Part shown: positions 1-5,398 of the stretch, one piece after another
How the letters are laid out: the number at the start of each line of letters is the position of its first letter
Position numbering within the stretch: the stretch's first letter is position 1
Source of the DNA: Bacteroidota bacterium
GTDB lineage: Bacteria > Bacteroidota > Bacteroidia > Chitinophagales > Chitinophagaceae
DNA: 6,732 bases
Assembly: GCA_023391895.1 (NCBI GenBank)
Contig: JAEWAC010000145.1
Location: 1 to 6,732, forward strand
Direction of reading: 5' to 3'
Notes under the pieces: model-generated
Seen by the model: only the letters and a program-made list of their open reading frames with translations
Database searches by the model: none
Told to the model about the DNA's origin: nothing
Made by a program: the position numbers and the translations under genes

Positions 1-107
1 AAGACCTTTCTTCAAAAACCCATATACAAGATCAGGAGAAAGCTGTAGCCCTGGTGGCCGCCACCATTGGCAATATCCGCCTCATTGATAATATGTTACT
101 GAATTAA
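1..107 (+). CDS. panC: Pantothenate synthetase (pantoate--beta-alanine ligase), C-terminal end only
   Basis: Only the last 34 codons are present, read in the frame that ends at TAA 105-107; the gene enters from the left edge. The translated tail contains AVALVAATIGNIRLIDNMLL, and the 'IRLIDNM' ending is typical of PanC C-termini. In the cytoplasm PanC condenses pantoate with beta-alanine using ATP to give pantothenate. The catalytic N-terminal HIGH-type nucleotide-binding part lies outside the window and cannot be checked. panD starts 38 bases downstream and makes PanC's beta-alanine substrate, which strongly supports the assignment despite the short fragment. Confidence 0.85.
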   Translation, partial: DLSSKTHIQDQEKAVALVAATIGNIRLIDNMLLN

Positions 108-130
108 CACCTGCTTTACCAACATCCAAT

Positions 131-138
131 TAACTTTG
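131..138 (+). promoter_or_regulatory. Bacteroidota-type -7 promoter element before panD
   Basis: TAACTTTG matches the Bacteroidota -7 consensus TAnnTTTG exactly and is followed by CGCC. No good TTTG box lies 19-21 bases upstream, so the -33 side is weak. If transcription starts 4-5 bases after the box, the mRNA would begin only a few bases before the panD ATG at 146, giving a leaderless or nearly leaderless transcript. The ten bases CTTTGCGCCT (134-143) recur exactly before the TonB receptor gene (6242-6251). Confidence 0.5.
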
Positions 139-145
139 CGCCTTT

Positions 146-490
146 ATGAACATTGCTGTTTTGAAATCAAAAGTGCACCGTGCCACTATTACCGAAGCCA
201 ACCTCCATTATGTAGGCAGTTTAACTCTGGATGAAGACCTGATGGAAGCGGCGAATATGATTGAAAATGAAAAGGTGCAGGTGGTGAATGTAAACAATGG
301 TGAACGCCTGGATACCTACCTGATTAAAGGCAAACGCGGATCGGGTGTTTGCTGTTTGAATGGTCCGGCTGCCCGCAGAGGAATGGTGGGTGACGTAGTG
401 GTGATTATTTCTTACGCCTCCATGCCGTTCGAGCAGGCTAAAACCTTTAAACCCTGGATTGTTTTTCCTAAAGAAGGCAACAAACTTTAA
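146..490 (+). CDS. panD: Aspartate 1-decarboxylase (pyruvoyl enzyme)
   Basis: The 114-residue protein is close to the usual PanD length (about 115-130). It decarboxylates L-aspartate to beta-alanine for pantothenate and CoA synthesis in the cytoplasm. The proenzyme cleaves itself between Gly24 and Ser25 (LHYVGS) to form the pyruvoyl cofactor, and both residues are at exactly the positions seen in E. coli PanD. Other residues with assigned roles in the family are also in register: Lys9, His11, Arg54, Tyr58 and Asn72 (CCLNGPAA). The start is ATG 146, directly after a TAnnTTTG promoter element and with no Shine-Dalgarno sequence. It follows panC by 38 bases and may be transcribed both with panC and from its own promoter. 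The C-terminus is slightly shorter than in E. coli, which is common. Confidence 0.97.
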   Translation: MNIAVLKSKVHRATITEANLHYVGSLTLDEDLMEAANMIENEKVQVVNVNNGERLDTYLIKGKRGSGVCCLNGPAARRGMVGDVVVIISYASMPFEQAKTFKPWIVFPKEGNKL

Positions 491-506
491 GGGTATCTGA
501 TTGTTC

Positions 507-539
507 TTTTTGTCAATAGCATTGGCATTGCTATTTTCG
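507..539 (+). promoter_or_regulatory. Putative Bacteroidota promoter of the LPG-synthase-TM gene
   Basis: A TTTTTG box (507-512) is followed after 19 bases by TATTTTCG (532-539), one base off the -7 consensus TAnnTTTG. The TTTG-N19-TAnnTTTG spacing is that known for Bacteroidota primary-sigma promoters. Transcription would start around 543-545, almost on the ATG at 546. A perfect 7-base dyad (515-535) occupies the spacer and overlaps the -7 box. The assignment rests on motif and spacing only. Confidence 0.45.
515..535. repeat. Perfect inverted repeat, operator-like, in the membrane-protein promoter
   Basis: AATAGCA (515-521) and TGCTATT (529-535) are exact reverse complements separated by 7 bases. 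The dyad lies between the putative -33 box and the -7 box and covers the first four bases of the -7 box (532-535), which suits a repressor site. If transcription starts around 543 it would not be in the RNA from that promoter, so a protein-binding site is likelier than an RNA hairpin. No U-tract follows, which argues against a terminator for panD, although read-through RNA from panD could fold it. Confidence 0.4.
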
Positions 540-545
540 AAGGGA

Positions 546-1580
546 ATGAAAAGAAAGTTATTTACAATTCTTCAATATATATTTTTCCTGGGGCTGGGGA
601 TCCTTTTTGTATGGCTAACCGTTAAAGACATTACGGCGGCCGACTGGCAACACATTAAATACTCCCTTGGCGCCGCCCGGCACTGGCTCATTCTGCCCGT
701 ACTGGGCATGCTGTTGCTCAGCCACTATGTCCGGGCCCTCCGCTGGAAAATTTTGATGGAACCTATGGGCTACACACCCTCTACCTTCAATGTTTTTGCG
801 GCGGTTATGATCGGGTACCTGGTCAATGCAGGCGTGCCCCGGCTGGGCGAAGTGGTCAAATGCACCCTTTTGGCAAAATATGAAAAAGTAAGGGCCGATA
901 AACTGGTTGGTACCATCGTTGTGGAAAGAGCCATTGACCTGGTGTGCCTGATGATTGTTTTCTTTTTGGCCCTGCTGTTTGAAGGAGCAGTCATTGGTGA
1001 CTACGTAGCTGAGCTGACCGGCACTTTTTTCCAGGACAAGGCGGGCGAGGTTTCCGTTTCGCGGCTGGTAATAACGCTGAGTGCCGTGCTGGCTTTCTTT
1101 TTAATCGTATATGGGCTTTTGAAGCGTTTTGGCCACATCGATGCCGTAGCCAAAGTAAAAAATGTGCTGAAAGGCATCTCCTATGGCCTTTTGAGCATTC
1201 GCGCCATCAAAAACAAAGGCACCTTTATTTTTCAATCTCTTTTCATCTGGGCGCTTTATTTATTCAGTACCACCGCCGGCATTTTTGCCTTGCAGGAAAC
1301 AGACCATCTGGGTATCGGGGCCGGCCTTACCACCCTGGCGGTCGGCAGCGTGGGCATGATCATTACACCGGGCGGCATTGGCGCCTATCCCCTGTTTGTA
1401 GCCGGGCTGATGGGTTTATATGGTATTGATACACATACCATTGGTATGGCACTGGGCTGGCTGCTGTGGTCGGTACAAACACTGATTGTTTTGTTTGGCG
1501 GTATCGTTTTTTCTGCTTTATTTTCCTACTACAATAAAAAACGACAAAACCGTGCGACCAGGCAACAGCATCAACCATAA
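546..1580 (+). CDS. LPG-synthase-TM family (YbhN/MprF flippase-like) integral membrane protein
   Basis: The 344-residue inner-membrane protein has about eight or nine hydrophobic segments (roughly residues 6-25, 47-65, 82-97, 131-151, 172-192, 228-248, 255-275, 281-303 and 314-337). Family signatures visible are RALRW (63-67), GYLVNAGVPRLGEVVK (90-105, the N-x-x-x-P-R-x-GE pattern), VERAIDL (126-132) and TPGGIGAYP (274-282). This matches the LPG_synthase_TM domain (Pfam PF03706), the transmembrane part of MprF and the stand-alone YbhN and AglD relatives. The soluble aminoacyl-transfer domain of MprF is absent, so lysyl-PG synthesis is not expected; a lipid or lipid-linked substrate is inferred and its identity is unknown. 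ATG 546 is chosen over the in-frame TTG at 501, because the region 501-545 holds a promoter-like element and an in-frame stop sits at 498-500. The 3' end overlaps the probable rfaE2 start by 29 bases, suggesting coupled translation. Confidence 0.88.
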   Translation: MKRKLFTILQYIFFLGLGILFVWLTVKDITAADWQHIKYSLGAARHWLILPVLGMLLLSHYVRALRWKILMEPMGYTPSTFNVFAAVMIGYLVNAGVPRLGEVVKCTLLAKYEKVRADKLVGTIVVERAIDLVCLMIVFFLALLFEGAVIGDYVAELTGTFFQDKAGEVSVSRLVITLSAVLAFFLIVYGLLKRFGHIDAVAKVKNVLKGISYGLLSIRAIKNKGTFIFQSLFIWALYLFSTTAGIFALQETDHLGIGAGLTTLAVGSVGMIITPGGIGAYPLFVAGLMGLYGIDTHTIGMALGWLLWSVQTLIVLFGGIVFSALFSYYNKKRQNRATRQQHQP

Positions 1581-2046
1581 AATCCTTACCCTTCCTCAAT
1601 TAATGCAGAAAATTGCCCAATGGCGGGTGTTGGGTAAAACCATTGCCTTTACCAATGGCTGTTTTGACATTTTGCATGCCGGCCATATTGCCTCTCTTTC
1701 AGCAGCAGCCAGCCAGGCCGACCTGCTGATTATTGGTCTGAACTCCGATGCTTCTGTAAAAGCCCTGAAAGGTCCGGACCGGCCGGTAAACGATGAACAA
1801 TCCAGAGCCTTGATACTGGCGGCTTTAACCATGGTGGATGCTGTTATTTTGTTTGAAGAAGAAACCCCCAGGGACCTGATCGTGACCATTCGTCCGGATG
1901 TGCTGGTAAAGGGAGGCGACTATAAAGTAGAGGAGATAGCCGGTGCCAAAGAGGTATTGGCCTGGGGCGGGCAGGTAATCATCAACCCGATCGTACCGGG
2001 ACATTCTACCACCGGCCTGATTCAAAAGTTGCAACAGCAGCCATAA
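1552..2046 (+). CDS. rfaE2: RfaE2-type D-glycero-beta-D-manno-heptose 1-phosphate adenylyltransferase
   Basis: The 164-residue single-domain cytidylyltransferase-fold enzyme is predicted to turn heptose 1-phosphate and ATP into ADP-heptose, the donor for LPS-type glycans. Motifs, numbered from GTG 1552, are TNGCFDILHAGH (34-45, with the nucleotide-binding HxGH at 42-45), IIGLNSD (60-66), KGPDRPVN (73-80), RPDVLVKGGDY (114-124) and a C-terminal GHSTTGLIQKL (150-160), matching the C-terminal half of E. coli HldE. The N-terminal sugar-kinase half of HldE is missing, as in organisms with separate RfaE1 and RfaE2. The start is uncertain. GTG 1552 keeps the 'HKILTL' stretch typical of Bacteroidota homologues and overlaps the upstream gene by 29 bases. 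ATG 1603 would remove 17 residues but keep the catalytic core. The reading frame is open back to 1486, but that extension encodes the membrane-protein overlap and is unlikely to be translated. Related glycerol-phosphate cytidylyltransferases share the fold, but VKGGDY and the STT tail favour RfaE2. Confidence 0.9.
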   Translation: MRPGNSINHKILTLPQLMQKIAQWRVLGKTIAFTNGCFDILHAGHIASLSAAASQADLLIIGLNSDASVKALKGPDRPVNDEQSRALILAALTMVDAVILFEEETPRDLIVTIRPDVLVKGGDYKVEEIAGAKEVLAWGGQVIINPIVPGHSTTGLIQKLQQQP

Positions 2047-2073
2047 GCGGGGCGGGAATGAATTCTGCATGGA

Positions 2074-2089
2074 GTTTGTTAATACAAAC
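2074..2089. repeat. Perfect 6-4-6 inverted repeat just before ppk1
   Basis: GTTTGT (2074-2079) and ACAAAC (2084-2089) are exact reverse complements around TAAT, ending 8 bases before the ppk1 ATG. It sits in the 51-base gap between rfaE2 and ppk1. In DNA it could be an operator; in RNA it would be a small, mostly A-U hairpin close to the start codon. There is no U-run after it, so a terminator is unlikely. I see no TAnnTTTG promoter in the gap. Confidence 0.35.
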
Positions 2090-2097
2090 CGGCTTCA

Positions 2098-4185
2098 ATG
2101 GCAACAAAAAGAAAAATTATTCCCCGAGATGTCAGCTGGCTGTCCTTCAATGCCCGGGTATTGCAGGAGGCGGCAGACCCTAGTGTCCCCTTAAAAGAAC
2201 GCATCCGTTTTTTAGGCATTTTTTCCAACAACCTGGACGAGTTCTTCCGGGTGCGGGTAGCTACCTTAAAACGCATGATCCAGTATGGCGCCAAAGCCAA
2301 AATGCACCTGGAAAACGATCCCGAAGCCATACTGGAAGAAATTCAAATGACGGTGCTGAACCAGCAAAGCGAATTTAACCGGATCTGGAGCGGGATACTG
2401 GAAGAACTGAAAAGGGAAAAGATTTTCCTGATAACGGAAAAAGACCTGACGCCGGAGCAGGCCGAATTTGTCACTAGCTTTTATGAAAGCGAGGTGAGCC
2501 CCAATGTCATTCCCCTGATGATTGAAAGCATACCGGAATTTCCCAACCTGCGGGACAAATCCATTTACCTGGGCGTGGTGATGTGGAAGCAGGAAAGTGC
2601 CCTGAAAAGAAAATATGCGGTGATCGAAGTGCCTACCCGTTTTGTAGACCGTTTTATCCTGCTGCCTTCACCGGATGATGAACACCATATTATATTATTG
2701 GAAGATGTGATCCGGTATAACCTTTCCGAGATCTTCAGCTATTTTGGGTACGACCAGTACCAGTCGCACATCTTTAAAGTAACCCGTGATGCGGAAATTG
2801 ACATTGATAACGACATTTCAACAACCCTGATCCAAAAAATTGAAAAAGGATTAAAAAACAGGCGCAAGGGCAAGCCGGTGCGCTTTATCTATGACAAAGA
2901 AATGGATGCCGGCCTGCTGGAGTATTTGATACGCAGGATGAATCTGACCAAGCGGGATAACCTGATCCCGGGCGGCCGCATTCATAACTTCCGGCATTTC
3001 ATGGACTTTCCGCAACAGGTATTTTTAAAAGAAAGCAAGCGCCGCAAACCTTTCGATCATTCCCTGCTGCAGGAACGCCGGGTGACCGACGTAGTGATGG
3101 AGCGGGACATTATGCTGCATTTTCCTTATCACTCCTTCAACCCGGTTATTGATATGCTGCGGGAGGCCGCTATTGATCCGGATGTAACAGCCATCAAAAT
3201 GACGGCTTACCGGCTGGCCAAAAACTCCAAGATCATCAATGCCCTGATCAATGCCGTACGCAACGGTAAGCAGGTAACCTTAATGCTGGAACTGCGGGCC
3301 CGCTTTGATGAAGAAGCCAACCTGGAGTGGAAGGAACGGCTGGAAGACGAAGGTGTGAAGGTATTGATTGGCATCCCCAATATGAAGGTGCACGCCAAGA
3401 TCTGCCTGATCCGCAAGCGGCTGACCGACCGCATTATTCATTATGGTTTTGTCAGTACGGGTAATTTGAATGAAAGCACGGCAAAAATATATGCCGACCA
3501 CTGCCTGCTGACTTCTAACCGCAGCATCATGTCTGATGTAAACAAGCTGTTTAATTATATTGAGCATTACAAAACCGGCACGCACTTTTTAAAAGCCTGC
3601 AACACCATCATACCCAGTCCGTATTTCATCCGTAAAGAATTACTGAAACTGATCAGTAACGAAATAAAAAATGCACGTAAGGGTAAAAAAGCAGTGATTA
3701 CGGCTAAAATGAATTCCCTTTCAGATGAAGAACTCATTTTTCAGTTATACGAAGCCGCCCGGGAAGGTGTAGAAGTGAAACTGATTGTAAGAGGCATCTT
3801 TTGCATGCTGTCTGAAAATGAAAAGTTCAAAATCCCGGTTACCGCCATCAGCATTGTAGACGAATACCTGGAGCATGCCCGTGTATGGATTTTTTATAAT
3901 GACGGTAAAGAAAAAGTTTATATTTCCTCCGCCGACTGGATGGTGCGCAACATTGATCACCGGGTAGAAGCCACCTGCCCTATTCTGGATGAAAGAATCA
4001 AGCAGGAACTGAAAGACATATTGAATATACAACTGGAAGACAATGTAAAGGCCCGCTGGCTGAACAATGATCTGACCAATGATTATGTACGCAAAGACAA
4101 CCAGGAGCCCATCCGCTCACAGGTAGAGACTTACAATTATTTATACAAAAAAACATTAGCCAACGTTGAAATTAGCAGCCATTGA
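2098..4185 (+). CDS. ppk1: Polyphosphate kinase 1
   Basis: The 695-residue protein matches the normal PPK1 length (about 690). It reversibly transfers the gamma phosphate of ATP onto inorganic polyphosphate through a phosphohistidine intermediate, at the inner membrane face or in the cytoplasm. Domains run in order: N-terminal domain (about 1-105) with RDVSWLSFNARVLQEA and FSNNLDEFFRVR (Asn45 corresponds to the ATP-contacting Asn45 of E. coli PPK), head domain (about 106-320), then the two phospholipase-D-like C-terminal domains. His432 in KVHAKICLI corresponds to the phosphorylated His435 of E. coli, and His593 in YLEHARVWIF to the second catalytic His592. AYRLAKNS (370-377) and ELRARFDEEAN (398-408) carry the conserved metal/phosphate-binding arginines (Arg372, Arg402). 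SSADWMVRNIDHRVE (610-624) is also a family hallmark. The start is ATG 2098, just after a dyad. The 3' end overlaps ppx by 20 bases, pairing synthesis with breakdown of polyphosphate. Confidence 0.98.
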   Translation: MATKRKIIPRDVSWLSFNARVLQEAADPSVPLKERIRFLGIFSNNLDEFFRVRVATLKRMIQYGAKAKMHLENDPEAILEEIQMTVLNQQSEFNRIWSGILEELKREKIFLITEKDLTPEQAEFVTSFYESEVSPNVIPLMIESIPEFPNLRDKSIYLGVVMWKQESALKRKYAVIEVPTRFVDRFILLPSPDDEHHIILLEDVIRYNLSEIFSYFGYDQYQSHIFKVTRDAEIDIDNDISTTLIQKIEKGLKNRRKGKPVRFIYDKEMDAGLLEYLIRRMNLTKRDNLIPGGRIHNFRHFMDFPQQVFLKESKRRKPFDHSLLQERRVTDVVMERDIMLHFPYHSFNPVIDMLREAAIDPDVTAIKMTAYRLAKNSKIINALINAVRNGKQVTLMLELRARFDEEANLEWKERLEDEGVKVLIGIPNMKVHAKICLIRKRLTDRIIHYGFVSTGNLNESTAKIYADHCLLTSNRSIMSDVNKLFNYIEHYKTGTHFLKACNTIIPSPYFIRKELLKLISNEIKNARKGKKAVITAKMNSLSDEELIFQLYEAAREGVEVKLIVRGIFCMLSENEKFKIPVTAISIVDEYLEHARVWIFYNDGKEKVYISSADWMVRNIDHRVEATCPILDERIKQELKDILNIQLEDNVKARWLNNDLTNDYVRKDNQEPIRSQVETYNYLYKKTLANVEISSH

Positions 4186-5062
4186 TTTAGGAAGCAACGC
4201 CTGCCGGTTACTGATCGACGATGTCATCACCGGTCCGCAAGGCACTATCGACTTTGTTAAAGCAGCCCTGGTGCGGGTGCCGTTACGATTGGGTTTTGAT
4301 GTATTTGAAACCGGACGCATATCGGCACAAAAAGCCGAAAAGCTTTTAAAGACCATACAGTCTTACAAGTTGTTGCTGGATGTTTACGAAGTAAAGCATT
4401 TAAAAGCTTGTGCCACCTCTGCCATGCGGGATGCCGCCAATGCCGCCGAAGTGCTTGCGCATATAAAAAAAGAAACCGGCATCGAAATAAAGGTCATCAG
4501 CGGCCAGGAAGAAGCTTCCTTCATCTACGAAAACCATATAGCAGAAAACCTCAACAGCCAGAAGTCTTATTTGTACATCGACGTAGGCGGCGGCAGTACC
4601 GAGCTTACGTTATTCAGTAACGGCAAGCTGGTGAACAAAAGTTCATTCAACATTGGCACCATCCGGTTGCTGAAAAACCAGGTAACCGAAAAAGAGTGGG
4701 AAGAAGTAAAGCAGTTTGTAAAAGCCAATACCAGCAACCGGCAAGGTGTTACCGCCATTGGTTCCGGCGGCAATATCAACAAGGTGTTTTCGCTTTCCAA
4801 ACGCAAAGAAGGCAAACCACTGCCGCTAGATTTGCTCAAAGATTATTACAATGAGTTCAGCCAGCTAACGGTAGCGCAACGCATCAACCTGTACCGGCTG
4901 CGGGAAGACCGGGCCGATGTGATTGTACCGGCGCTTTTAATTTATATCAATGTGATGCGGTGGGCCGATGCAGAGGAAATATTTGTACCCAAAATTGGTC
5001 TGGCGGATGGTCTGATCCATATTTTATACGAAGAAGTAACGGGTACAAAAGCAGCAATTTAA
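4166..5062 (+). CDS. ppx: Ppx/GppA family exopolyphosphatase
   Basis: The 298-residue protein of the sugar-kinase/Hsp70/actin fold is expected to release phosphate from the ends of polyphosphate; pppGpp hydrolysis (GppA) is the related alternative. Motifs are AAIDLGSNACRLLI (4-17, phosphate-1 loop), CATSAMRDAANAAEV (82-96), ISGQEEA (111-117, around the catalytic glutamate of the family), LYIDVGGGSTELTLF (136-150, phosphate-2 loop), NIGTIRLL (162-169), TAIGSGGNINKV (196-207) and RADVIVPALLIY (249-260). It is the two-domain short form, lacking the C-terminal HD-like extension of the roughly 510-residue E. coli enzymes. The start is almost forced: an in-frame TAG lies at 4157-4159 and the next conventional start is TTG 4166, which precedes the phosphate-1 loop by only a few codons. 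It overlaps ppk1 by 20 bases in another frame, suggesting coupled translation. Its context beside ppk1 favours Ppx over GppA. Confidence 0.94.
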   Translation: MKLAAIDLGSNACRLLIDDVITGPQGTIDFVKAALVRVPLRLGFDVFETGRISAQKAEKLLKTIQSYKLLLDVYEVKHLKACATSAMRDAANAAEVLAHIKKETGIEIKVISGQEEASFIYENHIAENLNSQKSYLYIDVGGGSTELTLFSNGKLVNKSSFNIGTIRLLKNQVTEKEWEEVKQFVKANTSNRQGVTAIGSGGNINKVFSLSKRKEGKPLPLDLLKDYYNEFSQLTVAQRINLYRLREDRADVIVPALLIYINVMRWADAEEIFVPKIGLADGLIHILYEEVTGTKAAI

Positions 5063-5162
5063 GCCTTGTAACTTTTTTGATCATTTTATTATAGCAGAGT
5101 TATTTTAAAACCAATTGAATCAAAACAGATTGATTTGAAATCAGGTATGTCCATGGGTTTTT

Positions 5163-5230
5163 GGATCACAGATTTTATAAGGATTTCACAGATGTCGGAA
5201 CCATGATTTGGGAAATTATAAGATTAGGAG
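5163..5230. repeat. GATT-rich repeat-like intergenic element
   Basis: GGATCACAGAT (5163-5173) recurs with two extra bases as GGATTTCACAGAT (5181-5193), an 18-base step. Further GATT units follow at 5205-5208 and 5222-5225, the last leading into AGGAGG (5226-5231 region). From memory, intergenic elements built of 'GGATTxCACAGAT', 'GTCGGAACCATGATTTG' and 'ATTATAAGATTA' style segments are dispersed in many copies in Bacteroidota genomes. I cannot confirm copy number from this window. It is non-coding and its function is unknown. Confidence 0.45.
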
Positions 5231-5270
5231 GAAAAGAGAATATATCCTTTGCTATATGGTTTTTTGAAAT

Positions 5271-5286
5271 AGTTGAATAGTTGAAG
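5271..5286. repeat. Short tandem octamer (two copies)
   Basis: AGTTGAAT (5271-5278) is followed directly by AGTTGAAG (5279-5286), then by the degenerate TGTTGTG. Two near-identical units with a decaying third suggest a small slippage-prone tandem repeat. It ends about 110 bases before the panB ATG, so it lies upstream of any likely panB promoter. Confidence 0.5.
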
Positions 5287-5311
5287 TGTTGTGTTTAGGT
5301 TTTTAAAGAAG

Positions 5312-5324
5312 TTGCTTAAAGCAA
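5312..5324. repeat. 13-base perfect palindrome upstream of panB
   Basis: TTGCTT (5312-5317) and AAGCAA (5319-5324) are exact reverse complements about a single central A. The one-base centre makes it a poor RNA hairpin but a reasonable DNA site for a dimeric regulator. It lies 75 bases before the panB ATG. Confidence 0.35.
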
Positions 5325-5329
5325 TGGGA

Positions 5330-5360
5330 TTACCGCTGCCGGTAACTTTATTTTAACCGG
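5330..5360 (+). promoter_or_regulatory. Hairpin with alternative pairing partner upstream of panB (weak terminator/attenuator candidate)
   Basis: TTACCG (5330-5335) pairs perfectly with CGGTAA (5340-5345) around a CTGC loop and is followed by the T-rich CTTTATTTT. The right arm region CCGGT (5339-5343) can instead pair with ACCGG (5356-5360), so the two hairpins exclude each other. TAACTTTA (5343-5350) is also one base off the -7 consensus, so part of this segment may be promoter instead. Which reading applies depends on the transcription start, which cannot be seen here. Confidence 0.25.
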
Positions 5361-5375
5361 TCTGTTTTGTATTTA

Positions 5376-5383
5376 GTAATTTG
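5376..5383 (+). promoter_or_regulatory. Possible -7 element before panB
   Basis: GTAATTTG followed by GCGC resembles the TAnnTTTG-CGCC arrangement before panD and the TonB receptor gene, but the leading TA is replaced by GT. It would put the transcript start about 10 bases before the panB ATG at 5399. TAACTTTA (5343-5350) is a competing candidate, and neither has a convincing -33 box at the right distance. Confidence 0.25.
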
Positions 5384-5398
5384 GCGCAAACAAAGGCC

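Larger units (their letters stand above)
5063..5398. other. 336-base AT-rich spacer without a convincing gene
   Basis: This is the only long non-coding stretch. From left to right it contains: a T-rich start with no clear terminator hairpin; a perfect AT-rich dyad AATCAA-N6-TTGATT (5118-5135); GATT-rich repeat-like sequence (about 5163-5230); an A/T hairpin followed by six Ts (5240-5265); a tandem octamer (5271-5286); a 13-base palindrome (5312-5324); and a hairpin with an alternative partner just before panB (5330-5360). The only open frames seen on the + strand are short (19 and 25 codons) and resemble no protein I know. Base composition is clearly more AT-rich than the flanking genes. No tRNA, known riboswitch or transposase remnant was recognised. 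Confidence 0.7.

Noticed and set aside
501..545. TTG 501 as start of the membrane protein (15 extra residues)
   Set aside because: The stretch contains a promoter-like TTTG-N19-TATTTTCG and a perfect dyad, and the ATG at 546 gives the usual family N-terminus.
4147..4166. A7 run in ppk1 just before ppx as a programmed frameshift site
   Set aside because: A -1 slip leads into the wrong frame for ppx, and a TAG at 4157-4159 in the ppx frame blocks a fusion product. It does not form a canonical slippery heptamer in phase.
5240..5265. ATATA-N8-TATAT hairpin followed by T6 as a terminator
   Set aside because: The stem is only five A-T pairs with an 8-base loop, too weak to support a terminator call; it also lies about 180 bases after ppx.
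5203..5280. 25-codon open frame (MIWEIIRLGGKENIS...) whose ATG overlaps the TGA of a 19-codon frame starting at 5147
   Set aside because: Both frames lie in AT-rich, repeat-like sequence, match no family I know and lack a promoter or ribosome-binding signal; the ATGA overlap is likely chance.
5163..5286. CRISPR-like array from the spaced GAT/GATT units
   Set aside because: The units are short, unevenly spaced (7-17 bases) and lack constant repeats with unique spacers; no cas gene is near.
5381..5398. TTG 5381 as start of panB (6 extra residues)
   Set aside because: The TTG is part of an ATTTGGCGC promoter-like stretch and the ATG at 5399 begins a normal PanB N-terminus.
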